Shown here: piece by piece, positions 24,169-32,615 of the stretch | How the letters are laid out: each line of letters starts with the position of its first letter | How positions within the stretch are numbered: the first letter of the stretch is position 1 | Origin: Chloroflexota bacterium | GTDB taxonomy: Bacteria > Chloroflexota > Anaerolineae > JAAYZQ01 | Direction: 5' to 3' | DNA: 64,000 nucleotides | NCBI GenBank assembly: GCA_018606645.1 | Contig: JAGVRI010000014.1 | Coordinates: forward strand, 1 to 64,000 | The notes under the pieces: generated by a model | Database searches by the model: none | What the model saw: only the letters and a program-made list of their open reading frames with translations | What the model was told of the DNA's origin: nothing | Translations under genes and position numbers: made by a program

Positions 24169-25065
24169 ATGGCCATTTTAGCTGACGAGAGGACGCGGAT
24201 CATTGTACAGGGCATCACCGGCCGCGAGGCGGCCACCTTCACCGCCGAATCCCTGGCCTACGGCGCCCGGATCGTGGCCGGGGTCACGCCGGGCAAGGGC
24301 GGTCAGGAGGTGCACGGCGTCCCGGTCTATGATACGGTAGCGGCCGCACTGGCCGATCATCCGGCCGAGGCGACCGTCATCTCGGTGCCGGCGCCGTTGC
24401 TCAAAGACGCCGCCCTGGAAGCCATCGAGAACGGCCTGCAATTGGTGGTGATTGTCACCGAACGGATCCCCCGCCGCGATATTGCCGAGGTCCTGGAACT
24501 GGCCCGCGAACGCGGGTCCCGGGTCATCGGCCCCAACAGCCTGGGCGTGATCTCGCCGGGCAAGACGCGGGTGGGGATGTGCGGCGGATCGGCCGATGCG
24601 GTGCGCCGGGCGTATACACCGGGTCCGGTGGGCGTCATGTCGCGCAGCGGAGGGATGACTACCGAGATCGCGAGCCTGCTGACCCACGCTGGCCTGGGGC
24701 AAAGCACCTGCGTTAGCGTCGGCGGCGATCCGATCGTGGGCTCCACCTTCCTCGAACTGCTCCCGCTCTACGAGGCCGATCCGGAGACCCGGGCGGTGGT
24801 GATCTTTGGTGAGCCGGGCAGCACCATGGAGGAGGCGCTGGCCGCCCACCTGGCCGCCTACGGCTCGCGGCTGCCGATCATCGCCTTTATCGCCGGGCGG
24901 TTTGCCGATCGGATGCCCGGGGTGCGGTTCGGCCACGCGGCGGCGATTGTCGAGGGAGGGCGGGGCAGCCCGGCGGCCAAGATCGCTGCCTTGCGTCAGG
25001 CCGGCGTCCGCGTGGCCGACCATCTCCGCGACCTGCCATCTCTGGTACAGGAGGCAATTGGCTGA
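24169..25065 (+). CDS. SucD-like acyl-CoA ligase alpha subunit
   Basis: A 298-residue protein. The CoA-binding Rossmann domain has IIVQGITGREAATFTAESL and GVTPGKGGQEVHGVPV, both standard for SucD/MtkB, and RVIGPNSLGVISPGK precedes the ligase domain. The active-site histidine that is phosphorylated is in VRFGHAAAIVEGGRGS. It starts 5 bp after the beta subunit and overlaps the ferredoxin gene by one base, so the subunits are made together. The ATG at 24169 gives the canonical N-terminus; a longer frame upstream only shadows the beta-subunit gene. Confidence 0.85.
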   Translation: MAILADERTRIIVQGITGREAATFTAESLAYGARIVAGVTPGKGGQEVHGVPVYDTVAAALADHPAEATVISVPAPLLKDAALEAIENGLQLVVIVTERIPRRDIAEVLELARERGSRVIGPNSLGVISPGKTRVGMCGGSADAVRRAYTPGPVGVMSRSGGMTTEIASLLTHAGLGQSTCVSVGGDPIVGSTFLELLPLYEADPETRAVVIFGEPGSTMEEALAAHLAAYGSRLPIIAFIAGRFADRMPGVRFGHAAAIVEGGRGSPAAKIAALRQAGVRVADHLRDLPSLVQEAIG

Positions 25066-25280
25066 TGGGAATCTTTATCAAGGTAGAGATCGATCCCTCG
25101 CTCTGCGCCCCCGACGGGGGCCGCAAGCTGGTGAACGTCTGCCCGGTCAACGTCTTTGCCCTGGACCAGGACCGGGTGGTCACCGACGCCGAGAACGAGG
25201 ATGAATGCACCCTGTGTGGCCTGTGTCTGAACCTGTATCCCCCTGGCGCCGTCGTGGTGCGCCGGTTATACCGCGAGTAG
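25065..25280 (+). CDS. Small ferredoxin-like protein with an incomplete second motif
   Basis: A 71-residue protein with Cys14, Cys26 (NVCPVNVF) and CTLCGLC (Cys48, 51, 54) followed by LNLYPPGAV. In ordinary ferredoxins the Tyr before the last Pro would be Cys, so one ligand of the second cluster is replaced and the first motif is stretched. At most one conventional [4Fe-4S] cluster seems likely, bound by Cys48/51/54 plus the Cys-Pro at 26, in the manner of FixX-like proteins. It could donate electrons to, or take them from, the flavoprotein three genes downstream. It is tightly packed in the operon. Confidence 0.75.
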   Translation: MGIFIKVEIDPSLCAPDGGRKLVNVCPVNVFALDQDRVVTDAENEDECTLCGLCLNLYPPGAVVVRRLYRE

Positions 25281-25290
25281 AGGGTGTGCT

Positions 25291-26160
25291 ATGCAACCAC
25301 TACGCAGCCTTTTGTTCGTGCCGGGCAACAAAACCCGCTTTCTGGAAAAAGCGCGGACCGTCCCGGCCGATGCGGTGATCCTCGACCTGGAGGACGCGGT
25401 GGCGCCGGGCGAGAAGGTCGCCGCCCGGACCACGGTCCGGCAGGCGCTGGAAGCGGGGCCTTTTCAGGCGCGGGTGATCGTGCGGGTGAACGCCTGGGAC
25501 ACCGGCCTGGTCGAGGACGACCTGGCCGGGGCGTTGGCCCCGCTGGCCTGGGCGGTCTGCCTGCCTAAGGTGGAAAGCGCGTCCGATATCGAGCGGCTGG
25601 TGGCGCTGCTCTGTTCATGGGAGGCGGACCACGGCCGGGCCGAGGGCTCGATCGCAGTGCTGGCCATGATCGAAACGGCGCGGGGGGTGCTGAATGCCTA
25701 CTCCATCGCCCAGGCGAGCCGGCGGCTCCGGGCGCTATGCCTGGGCGGGGAGGACCTGGCCCGCGACCTGGGGGCGGTGCGCACCCCGCACGGTCTGGAA
25801 CTGGCCTACGCCCGTGCTCATCTGGTGGTGGCCGCGCGGGCCGCGGGTTGCCTGGCGATTGACACAGTGTACACCAACCTGAACGACGAGCCGGGGTTCA
25901 TGGCCGAGGCAACGCAGGCCCGCCAACTGGGCTATTCGGGCAAGTTGCTCATCCACCCCAGCCAGATCGAGCCGGCGCATCGCGCCTTCTCCCCCAGCGC
26001 AGAAGAGATCGCCTGGGCACGGCGCGTGGTCGAGGCGTTTGAGGCAGCGGTGGCCCGAGGCGAGGGAGTGATCGCGCTGGAGGGTAAAATGATCGATCGG
26101 CCGGTCGTGGCGCGGGCGCAGGAGGTCCTGGCCCTGGCTGGCGAGCGCAGTTCGGAGTAG
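25291..26160 (+). CDS. CitE/malyl-CoA lyase-like HpcH/HpaI aldolase
   Basis: A 289-residue TIM-barrel lyase. RSLLFVPGNKTRFLEKA, ILDLEDAVAPGEK, VLAMIETARG, LCLGGEDLARDLG and GKLLIHPSQI are all signature segments of the CitE/Mcl family; the Glu and Asp in ETARG and LEDAV bind magnesium. Family reactions include malyl-CoA to acetyl-CoA + glyoxylate, citramalyl-CoA to acetyl-CoA + pyruvate, and citryl-CoA cleavage. Placed just after an acyl-CoA ligase pair it most simply forms a two-step malate (or citramalate) cleavage route. The CitD and CitF subunits of citrate lyase are absent, which argues against citrate fermentation. Confidence 0.85.
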   Translation: MQPLRSLLFVPGNKTRFLEKARTVPADAVILDLEDAVAPGEKVAARTTVRQALEAGPFQARVIVRVNAWDTGLVEDDLAGALAPLAWAVCLPKVESASDIERLVALLCSWEADHGRAEGSIAVLAMIETARGVLNAYSIAQASRRLRALCLGGEDLARDLGAVRTPHGLELAYARAHLVVAARAAGCLAIDTVYTNLNDEPGFMAEATQARQLGYSGKLLIHPSQIEPAHRAFSPSAEEIAWARRVVEAFEAAVARGEGVIALEGKMIDRPVVARAQEVLALAGERSSE

Positions 26161-26170
26161 GAGGACCGGG

Positions 26171-26764
26171 ATGCAGATCAACACGGAGGACCTGGAGGAA
26201 ATCCACCAGACCGCTCAGGAGATGGTCAAGGGTGCTTCGTTTGCTGGAATGGACCATGTCGAGCGGGTGGCCCAGATTGCCGAGCAGATCGGGCGCGAGG
26301 AGGGAGCCGATCTCGACGTGCTGCGGGCCGCCGCTTACCTGCACGACATCGCCGTCCCGCTGGACAAAGCGCGGCACTATGATCTCGGCGGTCGCCTGGC
26401 GCGTGGCCTGTTGCGTGACCGGGGCTGGGCTGAGGAGCAGATCGAGCCGGTCGTCCATGCCATCGAGGCTCACAGCCGCTACGGCGGGCCGGAGCCCCAG
26501 ACCCTTGAGGCGCGTATCCTCCAGGATGCCGACGCAGTGGAATATGTGGGCGCGGTCGGCCTGGCGCGGGCTATCGTGCGCAGCTTCGAGGCCGGCGAGT
26601 ACCGGGGAAACGTCGCCGAACTCCCGACGCTGGTGGACCGGTTGATCGCGCGGGTGGAAGGCTCGCTGCACACGGCGCGGGGCCGAGAATTGGTGGCGGA
26701 GCGGATCGCCTGGCTCCGGCAGTTCCAGGCGCGGTTGCAGGCCGAGCTGGCCGGTGAGGTGTAA
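26171..26764 (+). CDS. HD-domain metal-dependent phosphohydrolase
   Basis: A 197-residue protein with the HD signature: His in MDHVERVAQ, His-Asp in AYLHDIAVP and the closing Asp in LQDADAVEYVG. Such proteins hydrolyse nucleotide or other phosphate esters; this short form is closest to the uncharacterised YedJ/YpgQ group. It lies 10 bp after the CitE-like gene and 10 bp before the flavoprotein gene, so it is part of the operon. How a hydrolase serves the CoA pathway is unclear; it might remove a damaged nucleotide or CoA derivative. Confidence 0.75.
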   Translation: MQINTEDLEEIHQTAQEMVKGASFAGMDHVERVAQIAEQIGREEGADLDVLRAAAYLHDIAVPLDKARHYDLGGRLARGLLRDRGWAEEQIEPVVHAIEAHSRYGGPEPQTLEARILQDADAVEYVGAVGLARAIVRSFEAGEYRGNVAELPTLVDRLIARVEGSLHTARGRELVAERIAWLRQFQARLQAELAGEV

Positions 26765-26774
26765 GGAGGCTCGC

Positions 26775-28382
26775 ATGCCCTATCCGCCATCGCTGGAGGT
26801 GTTGAAAGAGCGCGTGGAACGCAGCCGCAGCCGTCGGCTCCAGGAGCGGCATCCCCGCCTGACGCTGGACGAAAAGCAGGAATTGATCTCGACCTACCAC
26901 CCCGATTTTGTGGCCGGGCGCATGCGTCCCCTGGCTGTCGGCCCGTCCAAAGGGTTATCCATGCCCCTCGAACTGGCCAACGTCATCGAGGGGCGCAGTC
27001 ACCTCGACCCGGATGAGGTGGGCGAGTTGACGCCCGACTATGACGTGGATGTGTTGATCATCGGGGGCGGGGGAGCGGGCACCGCCGCCGCTCTCACCGC
27101 CTATGAACACGGGGCCCGCACCCTGCTTGCCACCAAGCTGCGCCATGGCGACGCCAACACGATGATGGCCCAGGGAGGCATTCAGGCGGCCGACAAGCCG
27201 AACGATTCGCCGGTCATCCACTACCTGGATGCAATGGGCGGCGGCGGCTTTACCAACATCCCGGACCTCGTGGAGGCGTTGGTGCGCGACGCGCCCGGCA
27301 TTATCTATTGGCTGGAGAGCCTGGGCTGCATGTTCGACAAGGAACCGGACGGCACTATGGCCACTATCCATCTGGGCGGCAGTTCGCGGAAACGGGTGCA
27401 CACCGCCAAGGATTACACCGGCATGGAGATCATGCGCACCTTGCGCGACGAGTTCCGCAGTTACCCGGACCTGATGCTGCTCGAGTACTCACCCGCCATT
27501 GAACTGCTGAGCGACGGGGAGGGGCGGTGCACCGGCGCGGTGTTGCACAATCTGGAGACCGAGGAGCGCACCGTCGTCCGGGCCCGATGCACCATCATGG
27601 CCACCGGCGGCAGCGGCCGGTTGCACTATCAGGGGTTTCCCACGACCAACCACTATGGGGCCACTGGCGACGGTCTGGCCATCGCCTACCGCCTGGGAGC
27701 CCACTTGATCTTTCTGGACTCGATGCAGTACCACCCCACCGGCGCCGCCTTCCCGGAGCAGATCCTGGGCCAGTTGGTCACCGAAAAGCTGCGCGGCATG
27801 GGCGCCCAACTGGTCAATGTGGACGGCGAGCAGTTTGTCTACCCCCTCGAAACGAGGGATGCGGTAGCCTCGGCCATCATCCGCGAGTGTCAGAGCCGTG
27901 GGCGGGGGGTGACCACGCCGGCCGGTCGGTTGGGGGTCTGGCTAGACACACCCATGGTCGAACTGATCCACGGCCCGGGCACGATCCTGGCCAACTTTGC
28001 CGCCATGTACCGCCAGTTCTACCGCTTTGGCATTGACATCCGCCAGGAGCCGGTCCTGGTGTACCCCACCTTTCATTTCCAGAACGGCGGGCTGGTGATC
28101 GACGCGCACGGTCAGACGACCGTGCCCAACCTGTTTTCGGCTGGGGAGGTGTCGGGGGGCGTCCACGGGCGCAACCGGCTCGGCGGCAACTCGCTGCTGG
28201 AGATCCTGGTCTTTGGCCGGCGGACGGGCCGGATGGCAGCGCAACTGGCCGCCTGTACCCCGCCGGGCCGGCTGACGCTCCAGCATGTGGCTCGCTTCGA
28301 GAAAGAGTGCCGCGCCGCCGGCTTGCGGGAACGGATCCGCTCGCCGGTTCTGCTGCCCGAGTATCGCCGCCCGGTCCGCTGA
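26775..28382 (+). CDS. FAD-dependent fumarate reductase/succinate dehydrogenase-type flavoprotein
   Basis: A 535-residue protein. The FAD site is VDVLIIGGGGAGTAAALTAYEHG; AQGGIQAAD, the catalytic region YHPTGAAFP and HGRNRLGGNSLLEILVFGRR are typical of SdhA/FrdA/NadB. A 75-residue N-terminal extension precedes the FAD domain. The His-Tyr-rich C-terminal helical domain of canonical SdhA is shortened, so TfrA-like or L-aspartate-oxidase-like roles are also possible. No FrdB iron-sulfur or membrane subunit follows, and the small ferredoxin upstream may substitute. AAGGAGG selects the ATG at 26775 over one at 26754. Confidence 0.8.
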   Translation: MPYPPSLEVLKERVERSRSRRLQERHPRLTLDEKQELISTYHPDFVAGRMRPLAVGPSKGLSMPLELANVIEGRSHLDPDEVGELTPDYDVDVLIIGGGGAGTAAALTAYEHGARTLLATKLRHGDANTMMAQGGIQAADKPNDSPVIHYLDAMGGGGFTNIPDLVEALVRDAPGIIYWLESLGCMFDKEPDGTMATIHLGGSSRKRVHTAKDYTGMEIMRTLRDEFRSYPDLMLLEYSPAIELLSDGEGRCTGAVLHNLETEERTVVRARCTIMATGGSGRLHYQGFPTTNHYGATGDGLAIAYRLGAHLIFLDSMQYHPTGAAFPEQILGQLVTEKLRGMGAQLVNVDGEQFVYPLETRDAVASAIIRECQSRGRGVTTPAGRLGVWLDTPMVELIHGPGTILANFAAMYRQFYRFGIDIRQEPVLVYPTFHFQNGGLVIDAHGQTTVPNLFSAGEVSGGVHGRNRLGGNSLLEILVFGRRTGRMAAQLAACTPPGRLTLQHVARFEKECRAAGLRERIRSPVLLPEYRRPVR

Positions 28383-28387
28383 TCACT

Positions 28388-28783
28388 CGCCCGCCGCGGG
28401 AAGCGGCGGGCTCATTCACCGAAGCCCCATGCGGGGCTGAGACAGCCGGCAGGGCCTGGTTGGCTTGGACGAGCGCGCGCGGCCTGTTCTGTGATCCTTA
28501 GTAGGCCGGCGGGTAAAATCGCCCGCTGCTGGAAGCGGCGGGCTCATTCACTGAAGCCCCGGGCGGGGCTGAGATAGCCGGCAGGGCGCGGTCGAGGCGG
28601 CTGAGAGCGTGGGCCTGTTCTGTGATCCACAGTAGGCCGGCGGGAGAAATCGCCCGCCGCTTCCAGCGGCGGGCTTATCCACCGAAGCCCCTTGCGGGGC
28701 TGAGACAGCCGGCAGGGCCTGGTTCCGTCAGGCAAGAGCGCGTGGCACGATCCATGATCCACCGCAAAAAGCCGGTCGGCAGG
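28388..28783. repeat. Three tandem copies of a 131-132 bp palindrome-rich unit
   Basis: Units start at 28388, 28520 and 28651. Each holds stem A (CCCGCCGC...GCGGCGGG, 8-9 bp), then stem B (AGCCCC-N4-GGGGCT), then GCCGGCAGGGC, a GGCCTGTTCTGTGATCC block (diverged in unit 3) and AGTAGGCCGGCGGG. The stem-A loop of unit 2 reads TGGAA and that of unit 3 TTCCA, its reverse complement. The array fills the whole gap between the convergent flavoprotein and rplI genes and has no coding potential. Confidence 0.85.
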
Positions 28784-28789
28784 AGGAGT

Positions 28790-29239
28790 TTATTCCTCGC
28801 GCTCCACGACGACCGTGATCTTGGCCTCGGCCTGCGGAGCCAGTCGGATGGTGACGGCGTGCGTGCCCAACTGCTTCAGGGGCTCCTCCAGCTCGATCTT
28901 GCGTCGATCGACCGCCCGGCCGATCTGTTTCTGCAGAGCGTCGGCGATGTGCGCATTGGTGATCGAGCCGTACAGCCGTCCCCCCTCGCCAGCGCGGGCG
29001 TGGAAGGTGAGGGTCATCCCATCCAGCCGTTGGGCGAGGGCCTGCGCCTCGGTGAGCGCTTTGGTTTGTTGCCGGGCCTGGGTGCTGCGTTGCAGCTCTG
29101 CCTGTTTGATCGCCCCCGGCGTGGCCGGTACGGCCAATCCCCGTGGGATCAGGTAGTTGCGGGCATAGCCATCCTCAACCTTTTTGACCTCGCCTGCCTG
29201 GCCCAGTCGGTCCACATTCTTGATCAGTAGAACCTGCAT
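28790..29239 (-). CDS. rplI: Large ribosomal subunit protein bL9
   Basis: A 149-residue protein, the normal length for bL9. MQVLLIKNVDRLGQAGEVKK is the family start, DGYARNYLIPRGLAVPAT the N-terminal rRNA-binding domain, followed by the long connecting helix (about 45-75) and the C-terminal domain. The open frame extends to 29398, but the added residues are low-complexity and overlap a dispersed repeat, so the ATG at 29239 with GGGGG upstream is the true start. It is not next to rpsF, ssb or rpsR as in many bacteria. Confidence 0.95.
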   Translation of the reverse strand: MQVLLIKNVDRLGQAGEVKKVEDGYARNYLIPRGLAVPATPGAIKQAELQRSTQARQQTKALTEAQALAQRLDGMTLTFHARAGEGGRLYGSITNAHIADALQKQIGRAVDRRKIELEEPLKQLGTHAVTIRLAPQAEAKITVVVEREE

Positions 29240-29274
29240 CTCGAGAACCCCCTTCGGAATTCGTGGTCTTGACC

Positions 29275-29352
29275 TCACCCTCACCCCTTGGACGCAGCAC
29301 CGCTGCGCCCCTACGCCCTCCCCCGCACGGAGAAGGGAAGGGGGCCGGGAGA
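29275..29352. repeat. Possible degenerate copy of the GC-rich dispersed repeat
   Basis: It begins CTCACCCTCACCCC and ends AGGGAAGGGGGCCGGGAG, like the palindromes at 41952-42030 and 47370-47435, but an inserted segment (GACGCAGC...GCTGCGCC) breaks the symmetry. It occupies the gap between rplI and the mttB-like gene. Confidence 0.4.
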
Positions 29353-29414
29353 TGCGGACATTATACCTGAAAAGAAGGGGAACGGCAAAAAGCCGCATTC
29401 ATTCTTTTCAGGCG

Positions 29415-30872
29415 CTACGTCAATTCCTTCACCGCCTTCGCCGCAATCCGCTCCAGCTCCCGCACCTGCTCGGCCGACAGGTACTCGCGCCGCTCCCCGG
29501 CCTGTAGGATGCGGCGCACCTTGTCCTTGGCGTGATCGAGCATGCCCCTACCGTCCTGCTGCCAGTCGCCCACCATACGCCGGTCGGTCAGCTCCGGGAA
29601 GTAGAGCGTCTGCCGCAGATATTTGCGCGTGTGCGGCTCGCTCAAAAAACTGCCGCCGATGCCCACTTCCTTGATGACCTCCAGCCCGATATGCTCCTCG
29701 TCTACTACAAAGCCCTGGGCCAGGCGGTTCAGGTACTGGCACAGCTCATAGTCGATCACCAACTGGGCCAGGCTAGTCACCCCGCTCATGGCTAGACAGC
29801 CCATGCCGGCGGAAAGGATGCGGCTGCCAGCCAGTACGGCCACGGTGGCGCTGAACGCCTTTTCGATGCCGGCCTGGATATCGGGCATCTTGCTGTCGGC
29901 TTGCAGCGCATAGGGCAACATCGGATCGGGATCGCCATAGTAGCGCTGCAGGTCCATGCACGCCAGGTCCAGCAGCACCGCCTCCGGCGCACTCTGGCTA
30001 GCGGTAGCCAGCCGCATATCCAGGATCGCCGGTCCGCCGCTATAGCCCGTCACCCGGCCCAGCAGCGCCCAGTTCATCACGTTGCAGGCCAGCGACTCGG
30101 CGGTCTGCATGACCAGGTAGCCGGCCAGCGTCAGCGGCGTCGACGCGCCAAGGATGGGCATCACCCCACCGACGCCATAGCCCCGCTTGATGCCTCGCTC
30201 CTTCAACCTCAGGATGATCTCCAAGCCGTGCTGGCCGAACTGGAAGGGTGGCGTAGCAAAGGCCCAGGAGCAGAAGGGTGGGTTCTCCAGCATCGCCTCG
30301 TCGGAGCCGCAGATAACGCGCCCCATCTCCAGGAAATAGGGGACCGTTTGCGGACTGTAGATCTCGACAAAATCGGAGTAAGGATAGTGCTGTGCCACCA
30401 CCTTCAGCGCGTACAGGTCGCGGACTATCTCCGGGCAATCCTGCGGCAGGTACACCGGGTGGCCAGTGACAGCGCCGGGCAGCGCCTCCACCACGCGGCA
30501 GGCGTCGGCCAGGTCCTGTTGGGTGGCCGGTCGGAGCTTGTCTGTGTCCAAGTCGTAGGCCAGCGTCGCCTGGCCCGTAGCTACCGGCACCACCCGCGCC
30601 GTCTTGGATATGCGGTCGCGCCGTAGCGGCAGAGTGCCGACATACCCATCTACCAGGTTGGCCGGGTCGCGCATCTTGTCGACGACAGACTCGACGACAG
30701 CCGTCGGAAAGCGGACGACGCTGCCCTCCACCCGGCAGCCGAAATCGGCCAGCAGGTCACGCATGTCGGGGTGGTCCACGCGCACCCCCAGTTCGCGCAG
30801 CAGCTCCAGGGCGGAGCCATGGATCAGATCCATGTCCTGGCTAGAGAGGACGTGTACTGAGGATTCAAACAT
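29415..30872 (-). CDS. MttB-superfamily methyltransferase without pyrrolysine
   Basis: A 485-residue TIM-barrel protein of the trimethylamine methyltransferase (MttB) family. The frame is open throughout with no in-frame amber codon, so it belongs to the large non-pyrrolysine group. Characterised members move a methyl group from glycine betaine, proline betaine, carnitine or similar quaternary amines to a corrinoid protein. Segments such as GYSGGPAILDMRLATASQSAPEA and GIGGSFLSEPHTRKYLR are conserved in the family. No corrinoid protein (MtbC/MttC) gene is adjacent. It is the last gene of the 41.8-29.4 kb cluster, with AAGGAGG before the ATG. Confidence 0.85.
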   Translation of the reverse strand: MFESSVHVLSSQDMDLIHGSALELLRELGVRVDHPDMRDLLADFGCRVEGSVVRFPTAVVESVVDKMRDPANLVDGYVGTLPLRRDRISKTARVVPVATGQATLAYDLDTDKLRPATQQDLADACRVVEALPGAVTGHPVYLPQDCPEIVRDLYALKVVAQHYPYSDFVEIYSPQTVPYFLEMGRVICGSDEAMLENPPFCSWAFATPPFQFGQHGLEIILRLKERGIKRGYGVGGVMPILGASTPLTLAGYLVMQTAESLACNVMNWALLGRVTGYSGGPAILDMRLATASQSAPEAVLLDLACMDLQRYYGDPDPMLPYALQADSKMPDIQAGIEKAFSATVAVLAGSRILSAGMGCLAMSGVTSLAQLVIDYELCQYLNRLAQGFVVDEEHIGLEVIKEVGIGGSFLSEPHTRKYLRQTLYFPELTDRRMVGDWQQDGRGMLDHAKDKVRRILQAGERREYLSAEQVRELERIAAKAVKELT

Positions 30873-30884
30873 AGATGAGCCTCC

Positions 30885-31697
30885 TTAGATTCGCCTCAAC
30901 CGTTCGACCGTTAGCCTGGCGGCGGGATCGGGATCGAGGGTATAGTCCCAGCTCAGTTCCACCGCCAGGAAACCCTCGTACCCTGCTCTGCGGAGGGCGG
31001 CGAGGAAGGGCGCGAACTCGAAGCTGCCTTCTCCGGGCACCAGATGCTGGTCCCGCAGCCCATTGTTGTCATTGAGGTGCACATGGAAAAGCCTGTCACC
31101 CAAGTCCGACACGGCGCCTGTGGCCGACTCGCCGACCACATGAGCATGTCCACAGTCCAGCAGTACGCCCAGATTCTTATATCCCAGCTTGTTGACCAGC
31201 TTCAGAGCTTCAGTGCAGGTGGGCACTAGGTCTGTTTCAAACCTGTCGGCTGGCTCGATGGCGACGCGTAGGCCGTACCCGGCTGCAAACTCGACGATGG
31301 CGCATAGGCTCGCGCTCAGGCGCTCCATAGCATCCTCCAGGCTTTGCCCGTAGATCGTGTGGCCAGGACAAACGCTGACGATGGGGGCGCCGAGAGCCGC
31401 AGCCATCTTGATGCTGTCGCAGATATAGGCTACGCTGTCCCGTCGGATCGTGTCATTGGGGCTGCACAGGCTCGTCGGATAGCGGAACTGGGCAGGGATG
31501 AATGAGGCGACGGCCAGCCCCTCACTCTCAAGAGTGCAACGCAGATCGGCGATTTCCTCGGCAGTCAAATCGGTGCGATAGGCGTGGGGCCTGCCCCCCC
31601 AAATGTCAATGCCATCATAGCCAGCCGCAGCCGTCCGTCGAATCGCCTCGGACAGTGGATAGTTCACGTAGACAAAGGATGATAGACTCAGTTTCAT
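30885..31697 (-). CDS. Sugar-phosphate isomerase/epimerase-like TIM barrel, copy A
   Basis: A 270-residue xylose-isomerase-like (AP endonuclease 2 superfamily) protein. Metal ligands are seen as Glu in RVAIEPADR, Asp and His in LDCGHAHVVGE, His in FHVHLNDNN and Glu in AVELSWD. This family isomerises or epimerises sugars, inositols and keto-sugars. It is 12 bp upstream of the mttB-like gene and 18 bp downstream of copy B, clearly in one operon. It is shorter and different from copies B and C, so it probably catalyses a different step. Confidence 0.8.
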   Translation of the reverse strand: MKLSLSSFVYVNYPLSEAIRRTAAAGYDGIDIWGGRPHAYRTDLTAEEIADLRCTLESEGLAVASFIPAQFRYPTSLCSPNDTIRRDSVAYICDSIKMAAALGAPIVSVCPGHTIYGQSLEDAMERLSASLCAIVEFAAGYGLRVAIEPADRFETDLVPTCTEALKLVNKLGYKNLGVLLDCGHAHVVGESATGAVSDLGDRLFHVHLNDNNGLRDQHLVPGEGSFEFAPFLAALRRAGYEGFLAVELSWDYTLDPDPAARLTVERLRRI

Positions 31698-31715
31698 CGC
31701 CTGCGTCCGTGCGCC

Positions 31716-32615
31716 CTACGCCTGGTCGATCAGTGACTGATAGTAATCGCGGGCCCTCACTGCCTCAGCGACGATATTTGGCACGCCCGAGGTGTCAACA
31801 ACGAGATAACCGTCATAGCCAATCCGCTTCAAATCGCGCACCACCGCCGGAAAATCGATGTTGCCCTGGCCGGGCGAATAATGGTAGGCGTTGGTACCAT
31901 CATTGTCGGAGAGATGAACCAGCTTGATCAGGCTGCCCAGCTTCCGAATCACCAGCGCCAAGTACTCTTTGCCGGCGTGGACGTGGGCTACATCCAGGAT
32001 GACGCCCAAGTCGCACGTCTGCCCCCGGGCGGCTAGCAGGCTCTGAGCCTCGCGGATGAGGTTTACAAGCGCATCGGTAGACGAGAATATGTCGTTTGCC
32101 CGTGTTTCGATAAGGAGCGCCAACCCCTTCCTGCCGGCAATGGCCGCGCACTGCGCCACCACATCCACGGCATTGTCCCAAAACTCGCTCCAAGAGAAAT
32201 CGTCCCCTACGCTGACGGCCGTCGGCGGGCCGCCCACATAGAGCTCTGTCCCTTGCGGGCGGATTTCGGGCGGCATATAGCCACAGATCGACACCATCGG
32301 GCTGCCCAGGGCAACGATGAGATCGGTCAGGGCATCAAAATCCTGGATCGCCTTCTGTTTGAGGGCGGGATCGAGGCTGAACATCTTCTCTTCGACCGTC
32401 ATGACCGAGGGCACGGCCATACCATACCGCTCAAGGATGGCCTTCATCTTGTCCAGGTCCCGGCGATGTTCATCGAGCCGCTCATCGTACAGCTCCAATT
32501 CAATGGCCTTGAACCCCGCCTGACCCACGATCTCCATGGCTCGAAGATGGTTTTCTGCGGAAGGTGGAATGCCAAAGAGTGTAATGGGAATCGTATAGCC
32601 ACAAGCAACTTTCAT
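31716..32615 (-). CDS. Sugar-phosphate isomerase/epimerase-like TIM barrel, copy B
   Basis: A 299-residue protein. MKVACGYTIPITLFGIPPS starts the barrel. Ligand segments are LLIETRANDIF, LDVAHVHAGKEY, VHLSDNDGTNAYHY and VVDTSGVP, where the usual final Glu is replaced by Asp. It is a clear paralogue of copy C at 38699-39598: both have YMPPEI, FWDNAV and the xNDGT...GQGNIDFPAV / GRGNIDFPAV block. The frame is open to 33032, but TAGGAGG before 32615 sets the start. Its ATG overlaps the stop of an upstream dehydrogenase remnant, a sign of former coupling. Confidence 0.8.
   Translation of the reverse strand: MKVACGYTIPITLFGIPPSAENHLRAMEIVGQAGFKAIELELYDERLDEHRRDLDKMKAILERYGMAVPSVMTVEEKMFSLDPALKQKAIQDFDALTDLIVALGSPMVSICGYMPPEIRPQGTELYVGGPPTAVSVGDDFSWSEFWDNAVDVVAQCAAIAGRKGLALLIETRANDIFSSTDALVNLIREAQSLLAARGQTCDLGVILDVAHVHAGKEYLALVIRKLGSLIKLVHLSDNDGTNAYHYSPGQGNIDFPAVVRDLKRIGYDGYLVVDTSGVPNIVAEAVRARDYYQSLIDQA

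Noticed and set aside
25291-26160. Citrate lyase beta subunit for citrate fermentation
   Set aside because: The acyl-carrier (CitD), alpha (CitF) and activating (CitC) genes are absent; an acyl-CoA ligase pair precedes it, so a CoA-ester lyase is more likely.
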